A stretch of DNA of 64,000 nucleotides from Adiantum capillus-veneris. Lineage: Eukaryota; Streptophyta; Polypodiopsida; Polypodiales; Pteridaceae. Where the stretch lies: positions 88,566,884-88,630,883 of the forward strand of contig CM043944.1 of NCBI GenBank assembly GCA_014529385.2, given 5' to 3'. Below are positions 1 through 12,400 of this stretch, one piece after another. Below the pieces are notes generated by a model. That model was not told where the DNA came from. It made no database searches and saw only the letters and a program-made list of their open reading frames with translations. Position 1 is the stretch's first letter. Every line of letters starts with the position of its first letter. A program made the position numbers and the translations under genes.

Positions 1-1892
1 CTTTTGAAAAACTCAAAGAGAAGCTTACTTCCCAACCAGTCCTCGTGCTTCCGGATCTCTCAAAACCATTTGAGGTCCAATGTGATGCTTGTGGTGATTG
101 CCTTGGAGCCGAAGAATGTGAGAGCCGAAGGCTCAATAGTGATGAACGAGTCTTGGGCATTTATGAGAAAGAGCTTTTAGCTGTTCTACATGCCCTAGAT
201 ACATGGAAGCACTACCTATTGGGGACTCCATTTATCCTACAAACCGACCACCAAAGTCTCAAGTATTTCATGACGCAAACCAAACTTTCCGACAAACAAA
301 TGAGGTGGGCAAATTTTCTTTCGCAATTTAATTTCCATATTGCTCACATAGCTGGTAAGCACAATCAAGTTGCCGATGCACTTTCACGACGACCAAAAGT
401 TAATGTGGTGTCTATAGCTACTCACAATTATCTATCCTCTATGATAGATGAGTATGCTACTGACCCTGACTTTAGAGAAATAATGTCAGCCCTTGCTTTG
501 GGGAAGAAAGAGGAACCAATCACCTTGCAGGATGGTTATCTTCTCCACGGCAATAGGCTATGTGTTACCCATTCCCTTCGTGAGAAAGTTATGTATGAAT
601 CCCATGCTCCTCCATATGCAGGGCATAGAGGTATTCAACCTACTCTCCGAGGAGTAGAGACGTATTTCTATTGGCCTACCATGAAAGTGGACATACAAGA
701 GTATGTTTCAAAATGTGTAGTATGCCAAAAGACCAAGTATGATAGAGGGAAGCAACCTGGATTACTCCAGCCATTGCCTATTCCAAATTCATCATGGGAG
801 AGTACATCTATGGATTTCATCTTTGGATTATCCAAGTCTATCCATGGGAATACACGAATATGGACAATAGTCGACAGGTTTAGCAAGAAAGCACATTTTA
901 TTCCTATCAAAAAGACTATTAAGGCACATCAAATGGCAACTCTCTTCATATCTCAGATTTTCAAGCACCATGGATTACCCACATCCATCGTGTCAGATAG
1001 AGATCCTAAAATGACCAGTAATTTCTAGAAAGGTCTCTTTGAAAATCTAGGAACAAGATTGAATTTCTCTTCGGCCTATCACCCACAAACGGATGGCCAA
1101 AGTGAGATAGCCAATCTTACGATACTCGATCTACTCAAGACTTATGTTACCAAAGTAGATCAACGCTCACAATGGGAAAAGTATTTACCTCTAGTAGAGT
1201 ATGCCTACAATAATACTGTACATACTTCTACGGGGAAATCACCTTTCGAGATCATATAGGCAAGACCTAAAAGTCCCTTGCTACTCAAAGTACATGGGAA
1301 GATCTTCGCCGCCGATGAGTATAGCCGTGACCTACAAGAATCTTTTCAAAAGATTAGGGAGGCTATAGCCATCTCTCAACAAAGGCAAAAATCTGCTGCT
1401 AATAAGCACAAAAGAGCCTTAATGTTCAAAGAAAATGATTGGGACTTACTCAAGTTTCCTAAGGCTCGATTAAGGCAAACGACGGGCAAAAATCCTACGG
1501 GCCATCAAAAGTATTATGCTAAACTAGCAAAAAGATACTATGGTCCTTTCCAAATCTTGAAGCCCATCAATGAGACGGCTTATCAACTCAAGTTGCCCCA
1601 CCATTGGCTTATACACAATGCCTTTCATGTAAGCCTACTTAAGCCCTACAAAGGAGAGCCACCAACTGAACCAATTATTGAAGACCCTCCCGAAGCTGAA
1701 GACCAAGAAGAGGTGCTACAACCCAAAGCTGTCCTTCGGCATGAAGACAAGGTACTACGACATGGTAAGATAATCCGACAGTATCTTATTAAGTTCAAAA
1801 ATTATCCTTTTGAAGATGCTAAATGGATGCAAGGAGTACAACTCAAGGATAGTATGAACCTTGTCAATGCTTACAATGCTACATTAGAGTAA
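1..1892 (+). pseudogene. Ty3/gypsy chromovirus pol fragment (RNase H, integrase, chromodomain)
   Basis: The window opens inside the pol gene, just after the reverse transcriptase. In order I see an RNase H domain (ELLAVLHALDTWKHYLLG, TDHQSLKYF, HIAGKHNQVADALSRR), an HHCC integrase finger at about 600-735, the integrase core (MDFIFG..., VSDRD, HPQTDGQSE at about 1078-1105) and a C-terminal chromodomain-like segment (VLRHEDKVLRHGKIIRQYLI, about 1730-1860). One frame runs through to TAA at 1890-1892 but is broken by TAG at 1026-1028 and TAG at 1257-1259. A small in-frame loss near position 105 removes part of the RNase H start. The chromodomain places it among the plant chromoviruses, which direct integration to chromatin. 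It is non-functional as read, and the 5' part lies outside the window. Confidence 0.93.
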
Positions 1893-2252
1893 GCAAATGT
1901 ACAACTCTCTTTTAAATGACTCATGTTTTTGTCTTATAAGACTCATCCTCTTTTTAATTGTGCACAAATTTAACTAGTATGCATGCTTAGAATCATGTTT
2001 GTGATGACGACGTCTCTCAAACACCAAGTAGAATTTGTCACTCTACTTTGGGAGAATGAAATGGACTAAAGAGCAGACATGCTTGCGGCAACTATGTCTC
2101 CCAAGCACCAAATGGATTAGTCATCCATCTTGGAAAGATGTCATAGGGTAAAAAAGGGATCCTCTACCCGCTAAGTACGATTGACTAATGACTAAGTCTT
2201 TATCTCTTCTACCCCATAGTCGAGGACGACTATGATTTCAAGAGAGAGGTAA
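1893..2252 (+). other. 3' untranslated region and polypurine tract of the chromovirus
   Basis: This stretch has no open frame. It ends in a purine-rich run (about 2240-2249, AAGAGAGAGG) directly before a TG-initiated LTR, as expected for the plus-strand primer of an LTR retrotransposon. Confidence 0.6.
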
Positions 2253-2554
2253 TGTCATAAAATCTAATATCTAACCAACCCAAATGATTTTCTCATATTA
2301 AATTGATCACTTAATGTGGGAGAATAAATGAGAACAAGTGTTAAGATATAGATATGTGCTTATAGATCTATCTCAACACGGGGCCAATAGTAAAGGGGCC
2401 CAAATGGGAGATGGTCTATCAAGAGCAAGGCTAACCAATGGAGCATAAGACCTTAGGGTTAGCTTCATTGAAGACCTCCAATAATGTGTGTAAAAGTCCT
2501 TTGACCTTAGGTAAGCTAGGGCTCAGCTTGAGGTGGGAACCCGGCCCAAGCTCA

Positions 2555-2740
2555 AGGTGCTTGTCGTTCTTGAGGTGCTTGTCCTGCTTGAGGTGCTTGT
2601 CATTCTTGAGGTGCTTGATTAAGATGCTTGAGGTGCTTGACTGGCTCCATGCTTGAGGTGCTTGACTTGGTGCATGATTAAGGTGCTTGAGGTGCCGTGA
2701 GAAGCTTGCCTGAGATGCTTGTGGGAACACCCCCTACTTC
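2555..2740 (+). repeat. GAGGTGCTTG minisatellite inside the LTR
   Basis: The phrase TTGAGGTGCTTG recurs about nine times at spacings of roughly 18-25 bases, with variable linkers (TCGTTC, TCCTGC, TCATTC). It lies within the LTR. Short reading frames here (LRCLSFLRCLS and its complement) are by-products of the repeat, not genes. Confidence 0.8.
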
Positions 2741-2824
2741 AAGTGCTTAGTCATGCTTGATTACTAAGGGGCTTGCTCATCCAAAGTCAAAAATATCCCT
2801 ACAAGGAGGGGGGCGAGCCTACAA

Positions 2825-2849
2825 GGGGGGGGGGGGGGGGGGGGGGGGG
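2825..2849 (+). repeat. Uninterrupted run of about 25 G, followed by a short CA tract
   Basis: A homopolymer G run sits inside the LTR, followed by (AC)n at 2861-2878. It can form G-quadruplex and is also a place where sequencing length errors are likely. Confidence 0.85.
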
Positions 2850-3896
2850 ATGAGAGAGAACACACACACACACACACAAGGGAAGCCCCAGCTTGAAGAG
2901 GCAGCAAGGACACTTGTCAAGTTCCTCCCCATGTTGCCCTCATGGTGTGCCTGAAGCCTATTGGTTGGCCACCCAAGGGGTCCAATGATAATTTAGGATA
3001 TTTAATTAATTGATTTTGCATTTATCAAGTCCTCTCTCTCAAATGGGAAAGGGGGACACTTGTCCCAAGGCTACCCATGTTGCTTGTAATGGCTCCTGCT
3101 TGTGATTGGCTAGGGGTCCAATGAGCTTCAAGCATGAGCTACAAGGGGGGGTCGACCCAAGCAAGCTAGGGGGGTGCTTAGGGGCTATACTCACCCACAC
3201 ACACTCACAAACACTCGCATTGTGTACTATGCAATGTGCAAGAACTCCCTCTCCTTCTCCAAGAAAGTAGAGGTTGAGAGCCTACACCAACACTCTTGGC
3301 TATGGAGTGCAAATCCATCCAAGAGACATGCTTCAATGCTTGAGCTTGCCATCTATTTCTTCTTCATTACTATGCTATTATGTATGCTAGCACAAGAGTT
3401 ATGATAAGTGAGGAACTAGCTCTTTCTCGTATGAAATGTTTCTTCTTCCTCTTCCCTACCCTCATTCCCTGCTAGCTCTCTCCACCTTCGAAGGTGTTTG
3501 AGGTCTTGGGACTGAGGCTTGGTATAGTTAAAGCTTTCTTCAAGTTTAGGTTATGCTATGATGGTGATGCATGAAGCTTTCCATCTTCATTGCTTCACCT
3601 AGGTCACAAGGAACACAAAGAATGTATTGTAACAAGTCTCTCTTTATAGGAGAAATCATAATACAAATGCCTATTGGAGGGGGGACCGGCTCCACATAAA
3701 TCCGGTCCTCAACTGTTGTCATGTTCTCTAAATTCTCTCTCTTGCAAAAGTATTGTCCATGCCAAGTTAACTAATTGCTATAATTATGTTCTTATCTTCA
3801 ATTATGTCTACCCGCTATGCTCACAAAATCATTTCTTGAAAGTACTCTCATTAAATTCCGCTACTCTCAAATTGAATAGGCAAATTCCATTACAAG

Positions 3897-3911
3897 TAGT
3901 ATCAGAGCAAA
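3897..3911 (+). other. Primer-binding site of the second chromovirus copy
   Basis: TAGTATCAGAGC differs by one base from TGGTATCAGAGC, the plant initiator tRNA-Met primer-binding site. It begins two bases after the LTR end. Its presence shows that a second internal region starts here. Confidence 0.7.
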
Positions 3912-4751
3912 GGTTTCGATTGACAAAGACTATCTATTTGGACATGCAACCACAATCGACAGTCATGATGCTAGCATGAAGAAGGTAGAGGTAAATTGAT
4001 ACTTTCTAATGCATATTTCTGCTAACAAAGACAAAGAATTGGCAAATTAAAGCAAAAAATTAAATGAATCTATCTTGAAAATGCTTCAAACTTGATTTTT
4101 GAATCTCAAAATTGGACAATAAGAAGGATAATGGTAGACAAATTCTCTAGATCTCAATATTGACACAACTTTCACACCTCTCACGATCTCCCCTTCTTTT
4201 AGATACATGCACAAGTAGAAAATGACTATCTCAGCCTACACATCCAAGCATCGGGGATAGTAAAAGCTTGTAAGGATAGAGACGGTGACAAAATTCTATA
4301 CATACAAAATTGCGTGGAGTGAGAGAGAAAGAGAATTTTACACAAGAATGGCCTAAAATCATAACTCCCAAAACTTTGCGGCACACTTGAGGAGTTGGGC
4401 ATTTGATGTTTTATTAAAGTAAGGTAGTGCAAAAAATTAAAGGTCCCTCTTTTAAACTAGAGCTGACATGAACCACAAGGATTAGTTCTCATCACTTATA
4501 ACTTACAATGTACAAAGTGAGTTGTGTAGGCTTATTGAGCAAGAATAAGATATATATAAGAGACACTTGTGCTAAAAGTAAATGGCCAGCATGGTTTCAT
4601 TGAAATTATTTTTTGACTCTGCTAAAATCTTCTCCTCATTTTTTTGTATTCCAATCTACACAGGATCAACTCACATCAATAGATCTAAAATAGAGATAGA
4701 AATGGTAATTAACCATTACAAACCCAACTATCACAATTGCAATGCTAAACA

Positions 4752-4833
4752 CATACCAAAAAGGGTGACCAATATCGTAAAGACATCACCTTCATACCAA
4801 AAAGGGTGACCAATATCGTAAAGACATCACCTT
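4752..4833 (+). repeat. 41 bp perfect tandem duplication in the chromovirus leader
   Basis: The unit starting CATACCAAAAAGGGTGACC occurs twice head to tail (4752-4792 and 4793-4833) without mismatch, inside an otherwise decayed leader. Confidence 0.9.
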
Positions 4834-7800
4834 CATCCTCTCCTCCCATTGATTCATTGGAAATCTCTTCTTCTAAACAAGATCATTATGTTTCAAAAGG
4901 AAATAGAAAGAGAGGACATTGGTCTACCCATCTTACATCGAAGCGAGGTGTTGCACGCAAAAATTCAATGAAGGAAGTAAAAACATAACCTTTCTCTCTT
5001 TTGATAGAAGTTATGGTAATTTTGATAAGTTATTGAAATTCATTCAACAATTTGATGTTGCTTTTGGTGGAGAGAAATTCACTGCACGATCCAAGGTATT
5101 CCATGTAGCTATGTACCTCCATAGGACTCTAAGGTAGTGGGTCTAGCCTCAAAGCTCGAAGAGAGGTATCAAGGGCTTGGGGGGAGTGTAGAGTTACTAT
5201 CATGGCACAATTTCTCACTAAGTAAGCAAAGGATGACAGTCACACTGCTTGTAAAAGTCTCAAACTAGAGAGAGGAGATACTATTTTGAAAGTTTAGGAC
5301 AATATTTGGGATTTATATCTCAAAGCCAATGTCTTCAAAAGAATTGATTTTTGAGCAGCACCAACACTTTTGTGCAGACCTTCCTAAAGATGTGTAAGCA
5401 TATATGTCAATGCACAAAGACCAAAAATCATATCATAAATCATCCATAACGCTATGGTTGCCTCAAGGATGGTATTCAAGAACGCACCTCAATTTATCTT
5501 TTATATTTTTTTGTCTGCATTGTACTATATTCAATTTGTCATAATTGGTGTAAATGTGTAGATAATTGCCATATTAGTTAATGTATAGAAAAACGCCTGT
5601 CTATTTCTTAGTAGTGATTGTGAAATGTGCACTGAGCAAAATAATTAAGAAGAAGTAAAGGGGAGTCTACAAATGTAACAACAAGATCTCCCCACAAAAC
5701 TTGAGAGATACAAGAAAGAGTGTGAAATTCTTTTGATGTAGGAAAACTATTAATAACTATCCTACATGCCCTAAAAACAAAGCCAAAAAGGGTAACTCAC
5801 AAGCTACTCAAAGTCTTTCACATAGCAGCTTAGGTTCAAAAGGAGCTTTGATGTGTTATACTTGGGAAAAAGTTCAAGATCAAGTTGCCTTCATAGTCAT
5901 AGCTATCCTTGCTCTACCCATAGTTTCACCTCTTGAGGTATGGCTATCAAGTTGGGCATCCACTCCTCTCATATGAGTCCCTCCAAAGATGTAGATGTAG
6001 CTTTTGAGGGACAAAAAGCTCAAGGTTACTCTAGTTGAAAAAATTTGAGTTCATGTTTATGATTAAGAGGACTTCCTTCTCTCTCCTTTAAAGCATCAAG
6101 ATACTTTGTTAGAATCTCTTTGGTTTATGTAGTTCAACCAATTTACAAATTTTTGAAAGGCTTGTTAAGTTTCAACATAGAGTAGAGACATAGAGTAGAG
6201 ACATTGCCGTTCATGTAAATAGCAATGGTAGTGCAATTCTAATTGTATCTCAAGAAGCTTTTTATACTTCAATAAGAGAATTATTTTTTGACACATATGA
6301 TTTAAATTAAAGAGTCTACAACTAAATTCAAGCTACTCTAGACTTATAAATCTCACTCGTGTGAAGAAGAAAATGTCTTTGAAAGAAGTTTTGGTGAGCA
6401 TGCTTCTTGTTTAATGACTATATTCTTGAGAAACTCCCTCCTTCTCAAGAGAAACATGACCATAAGATTTCATTTTTATAGAAGTTCTCCTCCTAACAAA
6501 CCACCATACATAGTTTCTTATTCACAACAATAAGAGATCCATTGGAAAAGGGTATGATTAGAAAAATTTCATTTCCTTTCTCTTCTCCAATGCTTTTAGT
6601 GCAAAAAAATATGGTTCATACCAAATGTGCGTGGACTACCATGCACTAAATAAAATTATAGTTAATAAGTTAATAATTCCCATTCCAAGGATTGAGGATT
6701 TTTTTAATTAAAAAGGCTCAGCCTACTTTAGTAAGATTGACCTTAAAAGTGGTTATCACCAAATTGAATATTGTCAAAAGATAATAATATATTTAGAACC
6801 ACTTTCGTCCTATATGAATATCTAGTGATGCCTTTTGGACCCATCTATGCACCATCTTTATTTAGCAGAATGATGGATAAACTCTTTTGTAAGCATAGGA
6901 CTTACACATTGGGATTCTTTGATGATATCACTATGTACTTCAAAACTCTACATGAGCATAAGCATCACTTAAGAACAATTCTTGACCATAAGCTCAATTA
7001 TTTTTGCAAGACATACAATATTTGGGTCATATTATTTCAAAAGATAATATAAGGATGGATTTATAAAATAAAGTGATAGAGGAATCGCCCACCCCAAAGA
7101 ATCTCCGTGAGCTTTAAACTTTATTGGGATGTGCTCTTATCATCGAAGATTCATAGCAAAGTTTTTTATACTAGCTGAGCCATTACATTATTTATCCAAG
7201 GTGAAGGTTCAATATGAGAGGACACAAAGAGAACTCTTAAGCAAAAGCTTATCTCTCAACATGTGCAAGTACTACCTAATCTCACGATGCCTTTTGAAAT
7301 CCATTTGTGGAGATCATTAAGGAGTTGTCCTATTACAAGAGGGCTATGCTATAACTTATGAGAGTTATAAACTTCATCACAATGAGTGCATCCTTGAGAT
7401 ATATGAAAAGAAGCTTTTTGTAGTGATGCATGCTCTCTGCTCATGGAAGCATTGTCTTTTGGGCATTTATGGAGCGGGTTAAAGTTTCAATACTTCAAGA
7501 CTCAAAACAAGTTATTCGACAACATGAGGTGGAAAATATTTCTTTTGAAATTTTATTTTCATATTGCTCAAATTTCTATAGCAAACACAATCAAGTATTA
7601 CTTGCACTTTTTTGTAGACCTAAGGTTCATGCTATGTCTGCAGTATATCACCATGATTTCACCAACATGATAGATGAATATGCTACAGATCAAGATTATA
7701 TTGATGTTATTTTTTCAATGATCAATGGGAAGACACAAGATCTTTTTGCGTTTAAAGATAGATTTCCTCTCTATGACAATAGATTATGTGCCACCGAAGC

Positions 7801-8125
7801 CCTATGCAAGAACATAATGCAAGAGTCACATGCTCCTCCTATGCAAATGTAGGCCATAATGGAATCACAAAAAACCACTCATTATATATAGACACATTTT
7901 TATTGGCCATTGATGAAAAAGGAAATTCACAAATTATCACACAATGTAGTTTGTGCCCAAAAATTGAGGCAAGCAACAAGGTTTATTGTTACCACTACCA
8001 ATATGTGAGGCACCGTCGGTAAGTATAGCCATGGACTTTATCTTTTCTCTACCCAAATCTCTCCATAGTAGAATAATATTTGGACAAAAGTAGATAGGTT
8101 TAGCAAGAAAGAACATTCTATATAT

Positions 8126-8130
8126 GTCAA
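8126..8130 (+). other. Target-site duplication GTCAA, left copy
   Basis: GTCAA immediately precedes the left Copia LTR and is repeated at 13387-13391 after the right LTR, giving the 5 bp duplication expected from Copia integration. Confidence 0.95.
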
Positions 8131-8445
8131 TGTTGAGATGTCGAGCTCTACACCTTGAGCTGGCATCCACTACGGGTCTTGGCCGCTTACGGCATTTACT
8201 CACTGGCGCGTTAGGTGACCGACACGGAGGATCTCTGCCAGTGATTCTACAGCTGGACTACACTTATAGTGCCAGCCTAGTACGCTTCTAGCGAGTTCAC
8301 ACTTAGTGACCGCATGTACATATGTGCTACTTTTCAGCTTTAGCACTTAGTCATTTTGTACTCTCTTTTCTGTGAAGAAGAAGAAGAAGCTTTCCATCTC
8401 TGTGTGCTTGTCTTGTGTAGCTCTCTTGCATCCTCATTCTTTACA
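8131..8445 (+). repeat. 5' LTR of the young Copia element
   Basis: The LTR is 315 bp, starts TGTTGAGATG and ends CTTTACA, directly against the PBS. Compared with the 3' LTR it carries 12 extra bases near 8190 (CTTACGGCATTT region) and lacks one TGTGCTTG unit near its end. Confidence 0.97.
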
Positions 8446-8460
8446 TGGTATCAGAGCCTG
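8446..8460 (+). other. Primer-binding site (initiator tRNA-Met)
   Basis: TGGTATCAGAGCCTG starts at the first base after the LTR and is complementary to the 3' end of plant initiator tRNA-Met. Confidence 0.93.
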
Positions 8461-8758
8461 GTGCAGGCAAGAGAGGCTAAGAGAGCAAGAGCATCACAAT
8501 CCCCTTGTTCGCAATCCACGACCAGATGCCGAAGGCGCCTCGCGCTGCGAAAAAATTTTTAGGGGTTTTTCGCACAAGTTTCTGAGCGGGTCTCCAAAGT
8601 GCAGTATACAGAGATTTACTGTACAAGTACAGTGGTTATATGTACGCTTGATTGTGGACACTCGTTGAGTGTAGAAAGCGTTACAAGAACCACGATAGCA
8701 GGTTCAGCAGATTTGCAGGTTTTTGCAGATTGCAGCTATTTTGTCTTAGTGCTTCAAG

Positions 8759-9460
8759 ATGTCTGACGGTTTCAGTCAGATTGTTACTGAGAAGCTTGAG
8801 AAAAATAACTACCCTGCATGGAAGTTCAGAATAACAAATTTCCTAAAAGGAAAAGGTTATTGGGACTATGTAGAAGGAGACAATGAAAAGGAACCAGAGA
8901 TGCCCGAGGCAAATGCTACAGCAGAACAAAGGAAAGCTTTGAGGGACTGGCAGCAAGGCCAGAGCAAAGTGATGTATTGGCTTTCTATGAGCATCACAGA
9001 TGGCATGATGGGCTATCTACAGGATGCTGAAACCCCCGCCATTGCATGGAGAAACTCAGGCAGAGTGTTTGAGGTGAACACCAAGGCCAGGAAGCTTCAA
9101 CTAAAGTCGGAGCTAAATCAGGTTAAGAGGAACAACCTCTCAATCAATGATTATGCCTTGAAGATCAAGAGTATCATTGAGGCTCTTGGATCTATTAAAG
9201 TCTCAGTGGAAGATGATGACATTGTCCGTGCATGCTTGGATGGTCTAGGAGATGAGTATGTACAGTTTAGGTCTTCCATGAATACAAGAGACGACATCCC
9301 CGTGTTCCAAGATTTGATTTCTATGCTTATTCTTGAGGAGAAGAACCTTGACACATCTTCTTCTCATGGCAGAAATAATTCTGAACAGGCCTTCTATTCT
9401 AACTCCAACAGAGGTAGAGGTAGAGGTCGTGGTCGAGGCCCAAGGGGTTGCAGGGGCTAA
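8759..9460 (+). CDS. Copia gag, N-terminal 233 residues up to an in-frame stop
   Basis: The frame starts MSDGFSQIVTEKLEKNNYPA, as is usual for Copia gag, and includes the UBN2/DUF4219-type capsid region (NNYPAWKFRITNFLKGKGYW, LKSELNQVKRNNLSINDYAL, ACLDGLGDEYVQF). It ends in an Arg-Gly-rich tail. TAA at 9458-9460 stops it before the zinc knuckle, but the same frame continues open beyond and carries CWTCGERGHMSRDC at 9587-9628. In Copia elements gag and pol normally form one frame, so this stop is most simply a mutation; occasional readthrough is a less likely alternative. The product forms the virus-like particle. Confidence 0.9.
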   Translation: MSDGFSQIVTEKLEKNNYPAWKFRITNFLKGKGYWDYVEGDNEKEPEMPEANATAEQRKALRDWQQGQSKVMYWLSMSITDGMMGYLQDAETPAIAWRNSGRVFEVNTKARKLQLKSELNQVKRNNLSINDYALKIKSIIEALGSIKVSVEDDDIVRACLDGLGDEYVQFRSSMNTRDDIPVFQDLISMLILEEKNLDTSSSHGRNNSEQAFYSNSNRGRGRGRGRGPRGCRG

Positions 9461-12400
9461 TTTCTGGAAGGTCAATCAAATCAAAACAATACAGGTGGCA
9501 GGGGAAACCAGTCTCAAGGCAGGGGGAGTCAAAGAGGTCGTGGTGCAGGATCAAGCAGGCAGCAACATACTCGAGATAGCAGAGAATGTTGGACTTGTGG
9601 TGAAAGAGGTCACATGTCACGTGACTGTCCAAAGGGAAAAGCAAGTGGAAAGAGAGAACATGGCAACTATGCATCTACTAGCAGAGATGCAGATGACAGC
9701 AAAAACGAGCGCATGTTCGTTATGCAGCATGTGATGAATACAATGACTGCAGAGAATTCCACCCAAGATGATGTTTGGTATGTGGATTCGGGTGCCTCTA
9801 ATCACATGACGTCTCGTGGAGAGTGGTTTAGAGATATGCGCAAACCAGATGTGTCAGGCTATGTGCAGACAGGAGATGACACAGCTCACCCCATTGCTCA
9901 TGTAGGAGACATACCTCTAAATACGAAGAGTGGCAAATCAAAGTACTTAGCAGATGTACTTCATGTCCCAAACATTACAAAGAATCTTGTTTCTGTTGGA
10001 CAAATGGTTGAGCAGGGTTTGCAGGTTCGCTTCAATCCAAATGGCTGTTATGTAGAAGATTTCCAGAATGGCTGTAAGCTGATCACAGAGGGCAAATGTG
10101 TGGGCAGAATGTTTACGCTGAATGTAGACATGCCTGAGGTAAAAGCTGCATTATTTGCACAGGGCACAAGTGTTGTGGCTGATGTTGACATTTGGCACAA
10201 ACGCATTGGCCATGTCAATGAGCAGAGATTGCGCAGCATGCAATCAAAACAGATTGTAAAAGGTTTGCCCAAATTCAAGGTGGATGGTATGCATAAAGTG
10301 TGTGCAGCATGCCAGTTTGGAAAACAGTCAAAGGGCTCATTTCCACATGAGCGCAATGTATGTAAAAGGCCACTTGAGGTGGTGCACACAGATGTTTGGG
10401 GTCCAACCGATACTGCAAGTATACATGGTTGCAGGTATTATGTCTCTTTCATTGATGACCATACAAGGAAAGTATGGGTCTACTTCATGCGTAACAAAAG
10501 TGAAGTGTTTGGTCACTTTCAAGACTTCAAAGTCATGATTGAGAAGGAGACAGATATGCAAATCAAGACATTGAGGTCAGATGGAGGGGGAGAGTACTTC
10601 TCCAATGATTTTTCAGATTTTCTGCGAATGCATGGTATACACAGGCAGTTTATATGCAGATATACTCCAGAGCAGAATGGGGTCGCAGAAAGGAAAAACA
10701 GGCACATTGCAGAGGTTGCACGTGCATTGATGAATGAGAAGAACATGCCTCATCATTTCTGGGTTGAAGCTGTAAATACAGCTGTGTACATTATGAACAG
10801 GACACCTACAGCTGCGGTGCATGATGTAACACCTGAGGAAAAGTTTACAGGTACAAAGCCTGATTTGGCACACTTGAAAGTGTTTGGCTGCATAGCTTAC
10901 GTGCATGTACCAGATGAGTTGCGTAGGAAATTGGATCCTAAAGCAGAGAAATGTATTCTTGTGGGATATTCCCTTCAACAAAAGGGGTACAGGTGCTACA
11001 ATCCTACTACACGAGAATTACGAGTGAGCAGAGATGTAGTCTTTGATGAGATGAGCAGCTGGTACAGTAATGCACATGGCACTATTGGGGCTGATGTAAA
11101 AGATGATGTGGTTGTACAAAATGTGAGGCCACAGTCACAGGTTTTGAGTAGACCACAAGAGTCCTCTTCTCGTGGCTCTGTTGAGAAACCATGGAATGGT
11201 AGACTACGTACGCAGGTTACTCCACCAACAGGTACAGGGAATGTATCACGAAAAGGAAAGGAAAAGGTTGATGAACCTCCCTTTATGGTTGATGCATCAT
11301 CAGGTTTTTCACATGTAGACATGGATTCAGATGGTTCTGAACAAAGTCTTGATGAGGAATTTGGAATTCCGGCTGTCAGGACACCTGGTGTAAGGAAAGT
11401 ACAAGAAGATGCTAGAGGGCAAAGGAGTGACCCAGGACCGCGCAGATCTAATAGAGTTAGAAATCCAGTTCAAAAATTGACTTATGATGGGTATCTAGCG
11501 CATCACCAAGCCTACATGGCTAAGGTGATACAGGATGTGGAGCCCACATGTTTTGAGGATGCAGTTGGAAATGTGCATTGGGATGATGCAATGAATGAAG
11601 AGATGGCTGCATTGGAAGCAAACGACACATGGGAGTTGGTGCCATTGCCAAGTGGCAAGAAAGCTATTGGATGTAAATGGGTGTATAAAACCAAGCATAA
11701 GGCTGATGGTAACATTGAGCGTCACAAGGCAAGGCTGGTCGCAAAGGGTTATGCACAGACGTATGGCATAGACTATGAGGAGACCTTTGCTCCAGTGGCA
11801 ATGATGATGACTGTGAGAGCTGTCATAGCAGTGGCTGCATCTAGAGGATGGATTATGCATCAAATGGATGTAAAGAATGCCTTCTTGAATGGTGAGTTGC
11901 AAGAGGAAGTGTATATGGATCAGCCACCTAGTTATGTCGATCCAGGTTACCCAGATTATGTATGCAGACTTCTCAAAGCTTTGTATGGTTTGAAGCAGGG
12001 CTCTAGAGCATGGTATGACAGGATTGCCAAGTATCTTGTCAGTATTGGTTTTAGGAGAGCTCATGCTGATCATTCACTCTATGTACGTGAGAGTGATGTG
12101 GGGATTGTGGTCATTACCATATATGTAGATGACCTTATTATTGTGGGTGACAATGCTATGGAGATTGACCATGTGAAGGGTCTTCTCAAACAGGAGTTTG
12201 AAATGAAATATTTGGGCGAGTTGCGCTACTTTCTTGGCATTGAGGTGATCAGGACTCCAGAGGGTGTATGGCTGTCACAGAGACAATATGCTTTGGACAT
12301 GTTGTCAAAGTATGGTATGGCTGATTGTAAGCCGATTTCTATTCCCTTGGATGTGAATGCAAAGCTGAGTGCAGAGAAGGGTGATGTTGTTGAGGATGTC

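Larger units (their letters stand above)
2253..3894 (+). repeat. LTR of the chromovirus, shared by two element bodies
   Basis: The unit begins TGTCATAA after a polypurine tract and ends TTACA two bases before a sequence matching the initiator-Met primer-binding site. It therefore has TG...CA ends and the correct flanks on both sides. At about 1.64 kb it is a long LTR. It contains a GAGGTGCTTG minisatellite and a 25-base G run. No second full copy is visible in the window, so both boundaries rest on the flanking PPT and PBS rather than on a pairwise LTR alignment. Confidence 0.65.
3912..8130 (+). pseudogene. Second chromovirus copy: leader, gag, RT, RNase H, start of integrase (heavily decayed)
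   Basis: Remnants appear in the normal Ty3 order, broken by many stops and frameshifts. Gag is at about 4940-5400 (LLKFIQQFDVAFGGEKF), with a damaged zinc knuckle near 5715-5790. Reverse transcriptase spans about 6580-7060 (CVDYHALNK-like, AYFSKIDLKSGYHQI-like, EYLVMPFGPIYAP, with FFDDI where YLDDI is expected). RNase H is at about 7380-7640. The integrase finger and start of the core fill about 7780-8130. The segment around 7610-7690 (RPKVHAM...MIDEYATDQD) matches the same point of the fragment at 1-1892, so both belong to one family, but this copy is more decayed. It is interrupted at 8130 by a Copia insertion and resumes at 13387. Two small repeats lie in its leader. Confidence 0.82.
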
